From Cylindrodendrum hubeiense (lineage: Eukaryota > Ascomycota > Sordariomycetes > Hypocreales > Nectriaceae): a stretch of DNA of 64,000 nucleotides. Positions 1 to 11,654 of the stretch are shown in pieces. The stretch spans positions 59,331 through 123,330 of the forward strand of contig JAANBB010000080.1 of the NCBI GenBank assembly GCA_014621425.1, read 5' to 3'. How positions within the stretch are numbered: position 1 is the stretch's first letter; each line of letters begins with the position of its first letter. The notes beneath the pieces were generated by a model. It did no database searches and was not told the origin of the DNA. It saw only the letters and a program-made list of their open reading frames with translations. The translations under genes and the position numbers were made by a program.

Positions 1-2305
1 GGCCGAGCGTCGTAAGCGAGAAAGGAGAGTGGGGGATCGGAAGCTTCCAACGAACAGTGTGCGGGGCCCTGGTAGGAGTATGAGTAATGGCCTAGCCAGA
101 AAGCAATCAGAGCGATGCCTGCCAGCAGAGCATACACATGCTTCTTGGGTATCGTCGATGGCAACATTGCGATCTTGCTCAGGAGCTGAGAACGAAATGC
201 GACAGGTGTCAAAGGAATGCGACGCGCTCACTCAGCCTTGACTCAAGCATTACAGGATGCCCCGCTATTAATATGTGGCGGATACAAGGATTGGACCAAC
301 AACATCCACCATCCTTTAGGTCTCAGTTACATAGGTAGGTACCTAGTAATCTCCCCTAATGCTTAGTATGCAAGCTATTGCATCAAAAAGCAGGATTGCA
401 TGATTTATGAAAACTAGGTCCCCGCATCAGTGCATAATAGAAAGCTGTGGCATAATGTTTGCGATGACGAAATGGGAAGTTGGCCGCAAAGGACATTGCC
501 AAGAATGCCTGGATAGTCTGCAGATCCATGTTACTAGAACAACCATGTAATTAATATTATTTTCTTCTCTGCGGATACTTATTCAAAAAGACTGGTGATG
601 TAAGGGAGAATATCCCTGCTTGACATTTATTTCGTGTATCGTTAATAGAGTGTGATGATGCTCGCCGGCGCAGAATGAACAACGGAAAGTTGAGTGGGTA
701 ATAAAGCTACAGCAGTGGAAGAGGTCCTGCTGACTAGAAAATGCCACATAACCGACCCAATAGTAGCCAGCGTGGTAACCGACAGGGAACTGAAATCCTT
801 TATGAGTATCTTCTCTTCTAACCGAATCACCTCTCGGGACTTTACGAGGCAAGCCATAACCTGCAAAGGTATTTCAAGGCTAATATGTTACTGCGAGGCT
901 CTGGGGATCGTATGGTCATTGGTGATGATCGCGTTTATAAAGAGAGGGCTCTAGCATAAACTATTGCATTCGACAGCGCTTGATTGAGCTACAGCTGACA
1001 TTAATGGATTATCTGGAGGAATGATGTCAGCTCCAATCAAAGAACGCAGTTTCATTAAGATCGTTCATACAAACACACTTCTATTCCTCAGGAAGAGAAA
1101 TAAATTTATTTCCCAACGCAATGATGTGCTCCATTGCAGTCACTGCCTGCACTTCACACGCCATACCGGTCAAACAGACTACTCTTTCGAAATTGTCTGT
1201 CAGTGCAGAGTCTAGATCCCGGTCACAAAATGTTCACGGGGTTCCTGTCAAGAGGTATGTCACAGAAATGGCGGAAGACGGTTTGTGGTGACTTAAATGA
1301 CGGAGAGGTTCTTGTGTCCGTAGTCGATTCTGAACATGTGTCCCTGTTTACAGAGCGTATCGATAGAGAGTCTCAGAAACTTTCTTGACCCGTTCAAGAT
1401 CTGTCTGGAAATCGAGCTGAAGGGTTTTATTGAAACCATCTAAGTCCCTCTTAGAAATGATGAGAAGTAGCGTAGCCTCTCAGAGCTAATATAAGACCCA
1501 AGTTAATGCGGCTTAACTGCAAGATAATTGGAGAGGTCTGTGGAACAATCTAGTTCGCCATCCAGCTCGTCATCGTTCTCCGAGATATCTCCATTTACGC
1601 TTAGTACTCCGCCTGGTTGCAGTCCGATCTCGGCTGCAATCTCGGCTTCGATCCCGTAGTTGAACCCTTCTTCGTCTTCATGCTTGTGTTCTAGGAGATA
1701 ATGGTCAACTCAGCAACTTGTGTCTAGCACAGAGTCAGAAGTCACAGTGACCCTCAACTCGACGCCATTTCTCAAGATTGATGCGTGAAGCCAGACCATT
1801 TGACAGACTCCTGGGGGTGTAATACGAATCCTCGCAAATCCCTGTTTGGTGGAGGTTTTTGGAGCCGCACTAGGTGCTTGGGCTCGCCAATGAGGCCATC
1901 GTTGATTCATCTCGTCGAATCCTACTGCCGCTTTCGCAGCGCTGCCCCACCATCGTCTATTGTCGGCTTTAAGACATGCTGCGATATCGGTGGCGGGGCA
2001 GCTGTGCACAGGCCGCCTCAGTCAATTGAACCTCACCATGTGTGCGGGGTCAAGGAGAAGCAGAGGGGCAGCAAGCTCGCGCTGGACCAGTCGCCGTGCC
2101 AATTCGCGAGTAAAACGCGGTAGTCTGGGCGACAAAACGGCAGGAGAACGCGAAAAGTGTCCGCTTTAATATTTTGCCGGCCCGACCTTCACGACTGTGC
2201 GGATAAGGCCCCTCCTTCTGAATCTAGCTTTTCAGTGTGCACACAGCTCCCCCACCACCATCCAAAGACTCCATCTCAGACCACCTCCGAGATACTTTAG
2301 CAGCC
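1..2305. other. Gene-poor left end; possible coding remnant on the minus strand
   Basis: No convincing gene was found. Open frames are short, overlap on both strands and lack a start plus splice structure. The exception is roughly 1558-2009 on the minus strand, where two short frames read as plausible protein: one with a WWGSAAKAAVGFDEMNQRW stretch and, 5' of the 1560 region, an acidic stretch with EIAAEIGLQPGGVLSVNGD. They are separated by a stop at 1710 and a gap too short to be a normal intron, so I treat this as a possible relic. The last 150 bases (about 2200-2305) are the C/T-rich leader of the saccharopine reductase gene. Confidence 0.4.
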
Positions 2306-4678
2306 ATGGCTCCTCAACGCGTTTTGATGCTGTAAGTACCAATTCGAACCCGACCCTCTTCCAAGCGAATTATCTACTAACGGCGTCTTCAGCGGCTCCG
2401 GCTTCGTGACCAGGCCCACTGTCGATGTTCTCTCAGATGCTGGCATTGAAGTCACCGTTGGTGAGTCATTCGACGAGGCTTATCATTTCTTGCGCTGACA
2501 TTCTCCAGCCTGCCGAACTTTGGGGAGTGCTGAGAAGCTCTCCGAGGGTATTGTCAACGCCAAGCCCTTTTCCCTCGACGTCACCGACGACGCTGCCCTC
2601 GACGCTGCCGTTGCCAAGCACGATCTCGTCATCAGCTTGATCCCCTACACTTTCCACGCTGCCGTCATCAAGTCCGCCATCCGAAACAAGAAGAACGTCG
2701 TCACTACTAGCTATGTCTCCCCCGCCATGCTCGAGCTCGACCAGCAGGCCAAGGACGCCGGCATTACTGTCATGAACGAGATTGGTGTAAGTTATACATC
2801 ATCACCTACAGAGTGTCTGGGTATTGACTCTCCAGCTTGACCCCGGTATCGACCATCTGTCTGCTGTTGCCACCATTGAGAGCGTTCACAAGGCTGGTGG
2901 AAAGGTTCTCTCTTTCCTGTCCTACTGTGGAGGTCTCCCCGCCCCTGAGGACTCCGGCAACCCTCTCGGTTACAAGTAAGCAACCTTGCGACCCGGCTTT
3001 CGTTACAACTTGAGGGCCAATGCTAATATCATTAAAGGTTCTCTTGGTCGTAAGTAAAAACCTGAACATCGCATTATCCTTCAGCCTGTGTCAGGTCTTA
3101 GTGTCCATTGTTTCTCTGGGTGTTTCCTACATCGCCATCCACCTGGGCACTACATTTGTTTTAATCTCCTATTGGAAGACGTATGCTTACATGTCACTAA
3201 GGTCCCGTGGAGTGTTGCTCGCTCTCCGAAACGCTGCCAGCTTCTACCAGGGTGGAGAGATTGTCAACGTTGTTGGCCCAGGTAAGCAAAACTGCGCGCA
3301 CCCTGGACTGTCTTGTTCCGGCTAGTATGGGACCCCAAGCTTCACAGGTTGTATGGGTATACCATCTTGCTTGGATTTTAGCCGTGTCTTTCCTACCGAT
3401 ACTTCACTTGAGTATAATACTAACGCCACTGGCTAATAGCGCTGATGGCTACTGCCCAGCCCTACCACATCTACCCTGGTACGTTTTATCAGCCACTCTA
3501 ACGATCAAATCCTACCCCAGCGTTCCGTATTGACATTTCTTCAAGGCTACAACTTCGTCGCATACCCCAACCGAGATTCGACCGTCTACAAGGAGCGCTA
3601 CAACATCCCCGAGGCCGAGACCATCATTCGTGGAGTGAGACACCCCACACGTCTTTTCTGCTGTGCAAAGGACAGCGAAGAGTTCTGAAAGAGGAATGCT
3701 AACACCTGGGCGTCATAGACTCTGCGATACGGCGGATTCCCCGAGTTCATTAAGGTTCTCGTCGATATTGGCTTCCTCAGCGACGAGGAGCAGAGCTTCC
3801 TGAAGGAGGCCATCCCCTGGAAGGAGGCCACCCAGAAGATTCTTGGTGCCGCTTCATCAAGCGAGGAGGATCTCCTGAAGGCCATTTCATCCAAGGCTAC
3901 CTTCAAGAACGACGAGGAGAAGGCCCGTTTGATCTCTGGTCTCAAGTGGAGTACGCAACCCTTCGCACCGTCACATCTTCTATTCTTCCACCGGACTTAT
4001 GCAGACTGAGGATGCAAAGCCATGTGATAGATGTGAACATGTGACGAGGACTTTTTGAAAGAGCTGTGCTGACAGTGATTAGTTGGCATCTTCTCGGATG
4101 CAAACATTACCCCCCGTGGTAACCCCCTGGATAACCTGTGCGCCACTCTTGAGGAGAAGATGCAGTTTGAGGAGGGCGAGCGTGACTTCGTGGTAAGTAA
4201 AATTTCGGCACCCAAGACTTTCTCGAAAGAGTAATACTCACACAAAGGACTTTAGATGCTCCAGCACAAGTTTGAGATTGAGAACAAGGATGGTTCAAGG
4301 GAAACCCGCACCTCTACTCTCTGCGAGTACGGTGCCCCTACTGGTTCCGGAGGTTACTCTGCTATGGCTAAATTGGTCGGAATTCCGTGTGGAGTTGGTA
4401 AGTTTGAAATTCCCCGAATTCCTCTGGATTTCTCCCTTCAAGATGCCAGAAAAGGAGGTTGCTAACGTTTGTGCCATCTAGCCGCCAAGCAGGTGCTTGA
4501 TGGAACCCTTTCTGAGAAGGGTATTCTCGCCCCCATGAACTCCAAGATCAACGATCCCTTGATTGAGGAGCTCAAGAAATACGGGTAGGTTTCTTACATC
4601 CCAATCTCTTGGAAGCCACATACTTACAAAACGTCCAGCATCGACTTCAAGGAGCAGGTTTACCCCCACGCCAAATAA
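2306..4678 (+). CDS. LYS9: Saccharopine reductase (saccharopine dehydrogenase, NADP+, L-glutamate-forming), LYS9 type
   Basis: This enzyme joins alpha-aminoadipate semialdehyde with glutamate using NADPH to give saccharopine, the penultimate step of fungal lysine synthesis in the cytosol. The predicted protein is 452 residues, the usual family length. It begins MAPQRVLMLGSGFVTRPTVD, a Rossmann GxGxxx nucleotide-binding loop, and ends KEQVYPHAK. Family stretches include EIGLDPGIDHLSA, SYCGGLPAPED and EYGAPTGSGGYSAMAKL. I read thirteen exons: 2306-2331, 2393-2460, 2509-2786, 2836-2975, 3038-3049, 3202-3281, 3440-3478, 3546-3634, 3719-3950, 4083-4192, 4256-4397, 4482-4584 and 4639-4678. Their sum (1359 nt) is exactly in frame. 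The fifth exon is only 12 nt. The intron count is high for a fungal gene. The start is the first ATG after the pyrimidine-rich leader and directly precedes the Rossmann strand. Confidence 0.95.
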
Positions 4679-7188
4679 GTACCACATGTCTCCACAACTC
4701 ACCGGCCTTGCTTGAAGGAAAGCATTGAGCTAATAGAGGAGGGTTTGTGCTCATGTCAAATTGGCATGCTTTGGTCAAAATGAGTGATACTTGGCGACAA
4801 GTACTGATGGCTGGGATGTGGGTAGCATAAAGCTCTGTCCCGCAAGTATAGCTATGTAGCACCAAAAAACCTTTGCAATCCATGAATATGTTCATTTTTG
4901 GTGTGTTCTTTGAGGTGTACTGCACCAAGATACTGAAGGGTGGCCCATACCATGTTGTGCCATCGCATTACTTGCTTTAGTAGAACCATGAACAGGGCAT
5001 GTGGGATATATATTTTGGCTGCTGCCTTGCCACCAAGTCAACTCTTCTCGTTGAAGTCTCTTACCATCAGCATGATCTTAGGTTGGTTCATTCTGGCGCA
5101 TTCTCAAGCCACTCTAATTGCCCTCTTTCTCAGCGCATTGGCACTATCCTTATTTTTAGTATCGAATGGCACACCCTCTTTTCCATTTGAAGGCGAGCGA
5201 GTTTACTTTATCTTGGGTGCAGAGATGCCTGGGCATGGCTTTCTATGGATAACAAGAAGCCAAGAATACCTCAGCCCACATCACTCCACTTATTGTGGCG
5301 TCGCAGGGGTGATCGCCTGTGCGTCCCGGAATCGAGCGAGGGGCTAATCGAGTGAGGGCTAATCCAGCGCCACGGAAGATGCGGCTCAGTCGTGGGACTT
5401 GGGTAAGGGCAGTTCTGGTGAGGTTGGCCTCGATGACATGTGAGCGATGTGAGCGATGGACAGACGGCGCAAAGGCTAGTGAATTAGGTTCAGGATGGAT
5501 TTGGTAACTTTGGCGTAGGTCAGTCAGTGGTTTGTGCAGAGTGGTGGTGACAGGCGTCTGTCTTGCATTCCGAGGCGGGGTAAGTGTCACGCGACGATGG
5601 GAGACAGCCAAGATGAACACAAACTGGGCGTGATTACGGCTGAGGAAGAGAGAGTGATCAAAGGAAGATGGTAGCTTTTGATGGACAGGCAAAGTGAATT
5701 GATAGACTCACTCAACATGGTCTAGTCTTGGCCCCGTCCAAGGCTGCTAGCAGATGGACCCTCGAGCAAGCGATTGTTAAGCGATTGTCGTGCGATCAAT
5801 AAGGAACATCTTAGTGGTTCGCTGCCCTGAGCCTCAGCGCCCGCTCAGTGACCCTCGCGAGTCTCAGTGGCCGTCGAGTCTCGGCCCAGTGGGGCTTATG
5901 GGGAACGCGGATGGGCCACAATGGGGCGCCGTTTTTAGTGCCCCAAGTGCCGTCTGGGGTAGTGGGTCGCCCAGTGAAGAGTGGGTACTCAGGGGCCCGG
6001 GCGAGCAACGACAGGGACATGATTCAGAGGCTGCCACCTGGACGACCACCGCCAGATTCAGGCGATTCGGGGTGTCGAGGATTGAAATTAGATGCAACAC
6101 GAGGCATCCTCGCGACAGTCGCTCTCGCCCAGCGCCACGGCCCGGCGTTGGAGGGCAATTGGCCAGTTCCAACCCCCGTCTGCGCATCCGCCGCGATGCG
6201 GATTTTCTCGATGCCGTCTGGCGACCAGGAACCACTTCGACGTAGACACCACGCCACCGTGGCATCTGCCGGCGGGGTCTGCCGGCTCGACGCGACGCTG
6301 CCTCTGGGCAAACCGCTCGAGGCTCGGACGATGCGAGAGACGGCGACACGGAGACGCACATTTCCATACCCTCGATGCCTGCTCAGGGCGGCAAGCTTGG
6401 CCTCTGCGCTGCCCGTCGGCGCCGCTGCGTTGCCTCCTTTCAGGCCGCGCCTCGCGTTGGCCACCGTCCGCAGCGTCGCATCGCCGCACTGTCGCAAGTC
6501 GTGGCTCGCCCAGGGAGCGCCGCGGACCAAAGACGACCCAATGGAAAGACACCGCACGGCGAATCAGCGCGTCGGCGGCGGCGCGGGAGACTTGGAGATT
6601 GGGCGGAATGGCACGCCCTCGCATGCCGCATCACACCTTGACAGCGCCCGTGTACTTCCCACAGTGTGTCTCTGACGGCCTGGATGTGCACCTCGCACTC
6701 GACCTGACTTGTCTCTCACATATACCCGGACGCAACCACTTGCTCACGCGCACTTACCCCGCTCGCTGCTGTAAGAGGCTGAGGGCACACACGGTGAAGG
6801 TATATAAACAATTGCTCTCGTACCGATTTGGGCGTTACATCTTGTGTGTGTGTCCTTCCTCCCTCCGTCATCATACAACCTGCCGTCCCTGCCGTCCATC
6901 AATCATCCATTCATCTTGCATTTATCCATCCATCCACCCTCCTCCTCGCCATCGCCATCTACGACAACCCGCATCCTACCCCTTTCTTCATCCACCCTTT
7001 CGAATCGAGCCGCTGCTGCTTCGATTCGTCAACAACAGTCAGTCCTCCTCTCCTTTTAACTCGCTGTTTCCCCTCTTTTCCAATCCCTGGTTCTTGTTCC
7101 CTCTTCTCCCTTAGGAGTCAATGACCATACAAAGGCGCTGACTTTCATCTAGAATACCCAACACCCATCTTCCTTCTACAAACACAAC
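4679..7188. other. Intergenic, 2.5 kb, GC-rich in 5800-6650
   Basis: No supported gene. Between about 5800 and 6650 the DNA is GC-rich and open in several frames on both strands at once, which is the expected effect of few stop codons rather than coding. None of these frames shows a recognisable domain or splice pattern. From about 6840 the sequence becomes strongly pyrimidine-rich with CATC/CATT microsatellite-like runs (about 6895-6945), consistent with the promoter and leader of the gene starting at 7189. Confidence 0.5.
6801..6808 (+). promoter_or_regulatory. TATA-like element upstream of the small gene at 7189
   Basis: TATATAAA lies about 380 bases before the ATG and is followed by a long C/T-rich tract (about 6840-7110), a common arrangement at fungal transcription starts. 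It would imply a leader of roughly 300 bases. This is a positional inference only. Confidence 0.35.
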
Positions 7189-7551
7189 ATGCCCGTCCGC
7201 ATCCCACGTCTTCCCCAGGCCAGGCGCTCCGAGATCATCACCTTTGGCGCCGCTGGCGTTGGTGTCCTGACACCCCTCTACATCTTCATGCCTGGCGCAG
7301 AGGAACGCATCTCCAACCAGACCAACAAGTGGGCACCACGATGGGAACGCAACATCAACTACTTTGCCTCTCCCGTTGAACGTGGTGTTCAACGCATCGA
7401 GCCTCCTGTTGCCCGGATGGTACAGCGTGTTGATGAGCGCCTGCCCCTCGAGAGAATGGCGAAGTCGGTAGAGAAGGGAATCCGTAGCGGCATCACGAAG
7501 TTTACCCCGGAACCCAAATCTGGGTCAGGGCCATCAGGTGGTTCATCTTAA
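7189..7551 (+). CDS. Small conserved-looking protein with one hydrophobic segment, function unknown
   Basis: This is a 120-residue intronless frame. It has a short basic N-terminus (MPVRIPRLPQARRSE), then a hydrophobic stretch at about residues 19-34 (IITFGAAGVGVLTPLYIFM) that could span a membrane. The rest is amphipathic and charged, with repeated V-x-R and ER spacing (PVERGVQRIEPPVARMVQRV), and ends in a Gly/Ser/Pro-rich tail. A basic N-terminus plus one membrane segment would suit a mitochondrial inner-membrane or ER protein, but I do not recognise a named family. Good support for it being real comes from the ATG in an ACAAC-ATG context after a long pyrimidine-rich leader and a TATA-like element, and from codon use with many C-ending codons like the neighbouring genes. 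Confidence 0.75.
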   Translation: MPVRIPRLPQARRSEIITFGAAGVGVLTPLYIFMPGAEERISNQTNKWAPRWERNINYFASPVERGVQRIEPPVARMVQRVDERLPLERMAKSVEKGIRSGITKFTPEPKSGSGPSGGSS

Positions 7552-8124
7552 GTCTTTCTTTGTCATACCCGGGCTGCTGTTGAGCCTCTCATGTACATTG
7601 CGGTAGAGCTGCCGAGTCGATCCAGACTGTCGATTCTCGCCTACATATAACTCCATTGGTACATCTGTCTGTCTTTCTTCCCCGTGACTAGCCCGTTTTC
7701 ACCAAGCGATGCCACAAAGGTTCGTCTCTGGTCACGTTCCAAGTGAAGACCGAGACTATTGTCAACATGACGCTTTGGCGCTAAGACACTCACATTGTAT
7801 GGTGGCAAGTACCAACCTTTACTGAGTACATGTGTCTGAGACATGTCCCCATGTTTGCCACTTGCTCTTGGGTGTTTCTTTTGTGAACCTTTGCATTACT
7901 CGTTCGACTAATTCAATCCCAGATTGAAGTTTCCTGGCCTGCCACTTTTTATGCAATGCAATCCCATTCTCTTCTCTTTGCCAACTCCTAGTTGGAATGT
8001 ACTGGGACCTACCACCCCGCAACATTCAATCCTCAGTTATATCCACCTCCGTCTACAATCCTCCCCCGACCCGTCGATACCCGTACTCAGATCCCGTTCC
8101 GTACCCTTTCAATCTCCACTTGTA
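7552..8124. other. Intergenic
   Basis: This holds the 3' region of the preceding small gene and the putative upstream region of the weak frame at 8125. The last 120 bases are C/T-rich (CCTCCCCCGACCC and similar), like a fungal leader. Nothing else was recognised. Confidence 0.4.
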
Positions 8125-8434
8125 ATGCCAACTGGTCCCGTCACATCAATGAAAAGGAAGCGTGACCCAGACAGGCGGACGACACGACCAAAGAGGCAGA
8201 TGGATGCTAGCGCATATTATAACATCACCTTGAAGTTCGGAGGAAGCAATGAGCTGTGGTCTGGGTTGACCCACTACGCAAAACGACAGCTGCATTTTGG
8301 TGCACACACGCATTCAGCAGACATAAGCCCCACTATCTCACCGATCTTATCTGGGCGATAGATCAGATGGCGACGATAAGATTGCCGAGATGTACGAAGA
8401 TCTCCTCCCTCCGTCCAGAATCAGCAAGCTGTAA
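8125..8434 (+). pseudogene. Possible small gene with a broken frame, unknown function
   Basis: An ATG at 8125 follows a pyrimidine-rich leader. It opens a frame rich in basic residues (MPTGPVTSMKRKRDPDRRTT), which looks like a nuclear localisation signal, and it stops at 8361. In the next frame, 8327-8434 reads as a convincing C-terminus that includes SDGDDKIAEMYEDLLPPSR and ends at a TAA. The two parts would form one protein of about 100 residues if a single-base frame break near 8320, or a short intron ending at the AG at 8326-8327, joined them. I found no good donor, so a broken gene is as likely as an unrecognised splice. No family is recognised, and chance remains possible. Confidence 0.3.
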
Positions 8435-9230
8435 TCACTTGTCGCCATGCTCAACACTGGGGAACAAAGGAAGGAAACAGAAAAACATCAAATGCATTGA
8501 AGTGGTTCTGAACAGTCATTCAAGGAAAGTTGTATGTTCCAACAGTTCTCACCTTCGCGCAACATGTGCTCAAACAGGACTCGCCAACGCTTGTCAGTCA
8601 AGGTCTATCAAGGCTTTGAGTTTGGCTTTGAATTTTGTGCCCCAGGAGAGATGTGGGGTGGCGCGCTGCTCGAATGCTCAGAAGTGCTAACACATGCTAT
8701 AGTTCCTACCTCCCCTTCCACCCATGACTAACCGATCCTCGTCAAGCTTTTCCACTTGAGATCTGTGCCAAGCAGACCCTATCTGAAGGGTCTGACCAGA
8801 ATGACGGTATCGGGGAAGCGCAATTAGTTGCAGGGCTAGCGTCGTCGATACGCGTGCCGTTGTCCCGCCCGTTAAATAACTTCCGAGAGTGGAGGGTTCG
8901 CGGGATGAACACAGGACCCCTCTCGCGTCTGTGCCACCCTGCCGGAGACTGTCTCCCGTCCAAACCTCATGACCGTGAGGCTCAAAGCTCGAAGTGACGA
9001 GTGGATACCCGACTCTAACCCTAGACAAGTCTGTTCGACGCGTGCCCCGGCCATTGGTGGAGCCACCAACAGCCAACAAGTGGTCAAGCGGCCTTGGCTA
9101 CTCATAACGTTATCCTGGCATGGGCCGATGCACTTCCGGGGTGTGTTTTGCTTAAGACCAAGCCACGTTGCCGCCTCTGCATTTTCGCGCAAACCCATCG
9201 ACTCGCCCCCTTTCCTGCTTGTGCGAAACA
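8435..9230. other. Intergenic, promoter region of the SDR gene
   Basis: No gene seen. The sequence is of mixed composition, with short overlapping frames only on both strands. The final 80 bases lead into the SDR start at 9231. Confidence 0.4.
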
Positions 9231-10306
9231 ATGACGACCCTACTCCGAGGATCTGCCTTCATCACCGGCGCTGCCTCCGGTAAGTCGGGATATATACTCC
9301 GTACCCCGCCGCGCAAACTCGGGGCCCCGCGTTCCGTGCCGCAGCGCTGCGCTCTCTAGTCTTTACCCCGCCAGCCCTCGCCACTCACTCTCTAGTCGTT
9401 CCTAGGTCATCCCCACCTGCTAATCGATCCTCTCCACACAGGCATCGGACAATACACGGCAATCGCCTTTGCACAGCATGGCGTCACTAAGCTAGCGCTC
9501 GCCGACGTCAACCTCAAGGCGCTGGAAGAGTCCAACGCCGTCCTGAAGGAGCGCTTTCCCGATGTCCAGATTCTCTCCCTGCACATGGACGTGCGCAATG
9601 CGGCCCAAGTGAAGGAGGGCATCGCCAAGGCCGCCGCCGAGTTCGGCCGCCTCGACATCGCAGTCAATAATGCCGGCATCGGTGGCAGTGGCCGACAAAC
9701 GCACGAGATTGAAGACGACGAGTGGATGAGGGTCGTCGACGTGAATTTGCAAGGCGTCTACCGATGCCAAAAGGAAGAACTTGGTGTTATGGTTAAACAG
9801 GAGTATGGCTACCTCCACAAAATAACCCTAGTTCTGTTAGTTCTGTGCTGATACAAAATCAGGGATCTTGGTCCGAGAGATGGCCGTGGCAGGATCATTA
9901 ACGTGGCAAGCATGCTAGGAGTGGTTGCTCCATGCAATAACCAACACCACACGGCCTACTCTACTTCAAAGCATGGTAGGACACCACTTGACGAGCGATA
10001 TCCCATAGAAGCTGACCATCTGAAACAGGCGTGATTGGACTGACAAAGGGCGACGCCAATTCATACGGAGGTGTTGGCATTCGCATCAACGCAATCTGCC
10101 CAGGATACGTGGCCACACCCTTACTCCTACAAAGCATGTCCGCCGATCCCGACGCCCCTCTGTCAAAAGATCTTGCTCGTACACCGTTAGGAAGGCTGGC
10201 TACGATGGATGAGATTGCTGATAGTATCGTTCTTATGGCTTCTCCCATGAGCAGCTTCATGCAAGGCGCAAGCATGGTTGTTGACGGCGGATTTACCACC
10301 AACTGA
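9231..10306 (+). CDS. Short-chain dehydrogenase/reductase (classical SDR)
   Basis: The predicted oxidoreductase has 266 residues and would use NAD(P)(H) on an unidentified alcohol or ketone. Exons are 9231-9279, 9442-9802, 9863-9975 and 10029-10306; the 801 nt total is in frame. Classical motifs are all present: TGAASGIG cofactor loop at about residues 11-18, NNAGIGG, a serine in the INVASMLG strand, the catalytic Y-S-T-S-K (YxxxK), then CPGYVATP. The C-terminus GGFTTN is the usual SDR end and carries no peroxisomal signal. The start is the ATG placing the Rossmann strand at residue 8, normal for the family. It stands alone, about 17 kb from the catabolic block, so a role there is not implied. 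Confidence 0.9.
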
Positions 10307-10442
10307 GGCCCATTAGCTGTGAGACTTGCTCTATGCATAAAATAGCATGGATGAAGCGTTATACTGTCATCCATAATCACATATCTGTAAACTAAACGTG
10401 CACATAACGGCTTGTTTGAATATCTCCGTTAATGAGATCCTT

Positions 10443-11654
10443 CTATTTACCAATTTCGAACCTAGCATTTACAACATAAAATAGCCCTAGCACGAGCAGA
10501 ATCAGTGGGCCTAACACAACAAAATATATCCAAAACTGCTCCCCTCCTGGTCCATACGGTTGTGCCATGCTGAAGATTGATGATGTGAATGCCAGGGGAA
10601 TAAATGCTAGACCCAAAAGAGTCAATGACTTCATATTCCTTGCCTCTCTTAAAGACAAAGTCTGTTCCTGCAAGGCCTGCTGATTTCCTGCCATGCTGGC
10701 CAACCCTAAAGTGGCTGACTTGAGAGATTCAGCACGGTGTCGTAAGTCGCAGAATCTCATGTGAAGGAATTGGAAATCTGTCGCTACCTCCTGCCAAGAT
10801 TCCATATGGCTTATGTCTGGTTGATTGAATGCGACTCCGCATTGAAGCATGATTGCCTCCAAGTCCTCGCCGTATTCGTACAGCCGTCGTTCTAGTGCTT
10901 GGCTATCACTCCATTGGGTTTCCACATACTCGCCTTTGAAGTAGTGGAGACGAATCCCAGCCTTGCGTGACATATGAAGCTGAGTTGTGGATATAATCCA
11001 TCGCAGAAACTCTGCATGTTGATTGTAATGCGATGCCACAATCTTCTTGGCAAATAATAACACACTCTCTGGTTCAACTCCACTGATGAAGTTGGAATAG
11101 TGCTGTATGTAGAAGCAGAGGTCGTCAAGCATCGAAGTTTGAGGAGGGCCTGCCCGGGTCATCATCTGAACTCGATGTGGCATGAAGTCGAGATAGCCCC
11201 CTTGGAAGTGACTGGGTGAAATTGGAACAATTTCTTCTTTCCCCTGAGCTCCATCAGGGCCTGTCCGAGCAAGCCGTACTGCCTGAAGAGGAGGATCTGT
11301 CCTGGTACCCCGGTTCTGCAGGCGTAGCAAGCTAGGTCTGGTTGTGGTAGCAGAGTGAGCACGCCATGAGAAAAGCCCGAGAGCCTCAGAGGCTCAAGTT
11401 TAATGTAGTGGTATTTAGTTCTCGTCAATTCCACTGATATTGAGAGGTTACATTCTCATTTTGAAGATGCACTACGATTCATGACCTGGCCTACTACTGC
11501 AAGCGCATTCATGCAACTTGGGTCCAAGACCAGAGTTGTCGCTCATGATGTCAAACGTAGTGAAGTTCGATCTAAGGTTCGATTCAAGGCATGTAGCTAA
11601 GTGCCGAGACTGGATGGTCTTCCAATCAAACATGTATTGGAAAACTACCTTCAT
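10443..11654 (-). CDS. CorA-like divalent-cation transporter-type membrane protein, 5' end uncertain
   Basis: The stop side is certain. The C-terminal half has a long helical region, then two adjacent hydrophobic segments: SLTLLGLAFIPLAFTSSIF and, after a short loop, IYFVVLGPLILLVLGLFYVV. This is the two-helix architecture of fungal CorA/Mg2+-transporter-like proteins. The GMN pore signature of true CorA is not present; the loop reads MAQPYGPGGEQ. The 3' exon (10443-11392) is clear. Upstream I infer a first exon at 11486-11654 joined by a 93-nt intron, which keeps the frame and gives 372 residues, but the donor is weak. The real gene may start elsewhere or be 5'-truncated. Membrane location is strongly suggested; transport of Mg2+ is not shown. 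Confidence 0.65.

Noticed and set aside
6092..7114. A 340-residue open frame upstream of the small gene at 7189
   Set aside because: GC-rich DNA is open in several frames on both strands at once. The protein has no domain, and its second half is translated C/T-rich leader.
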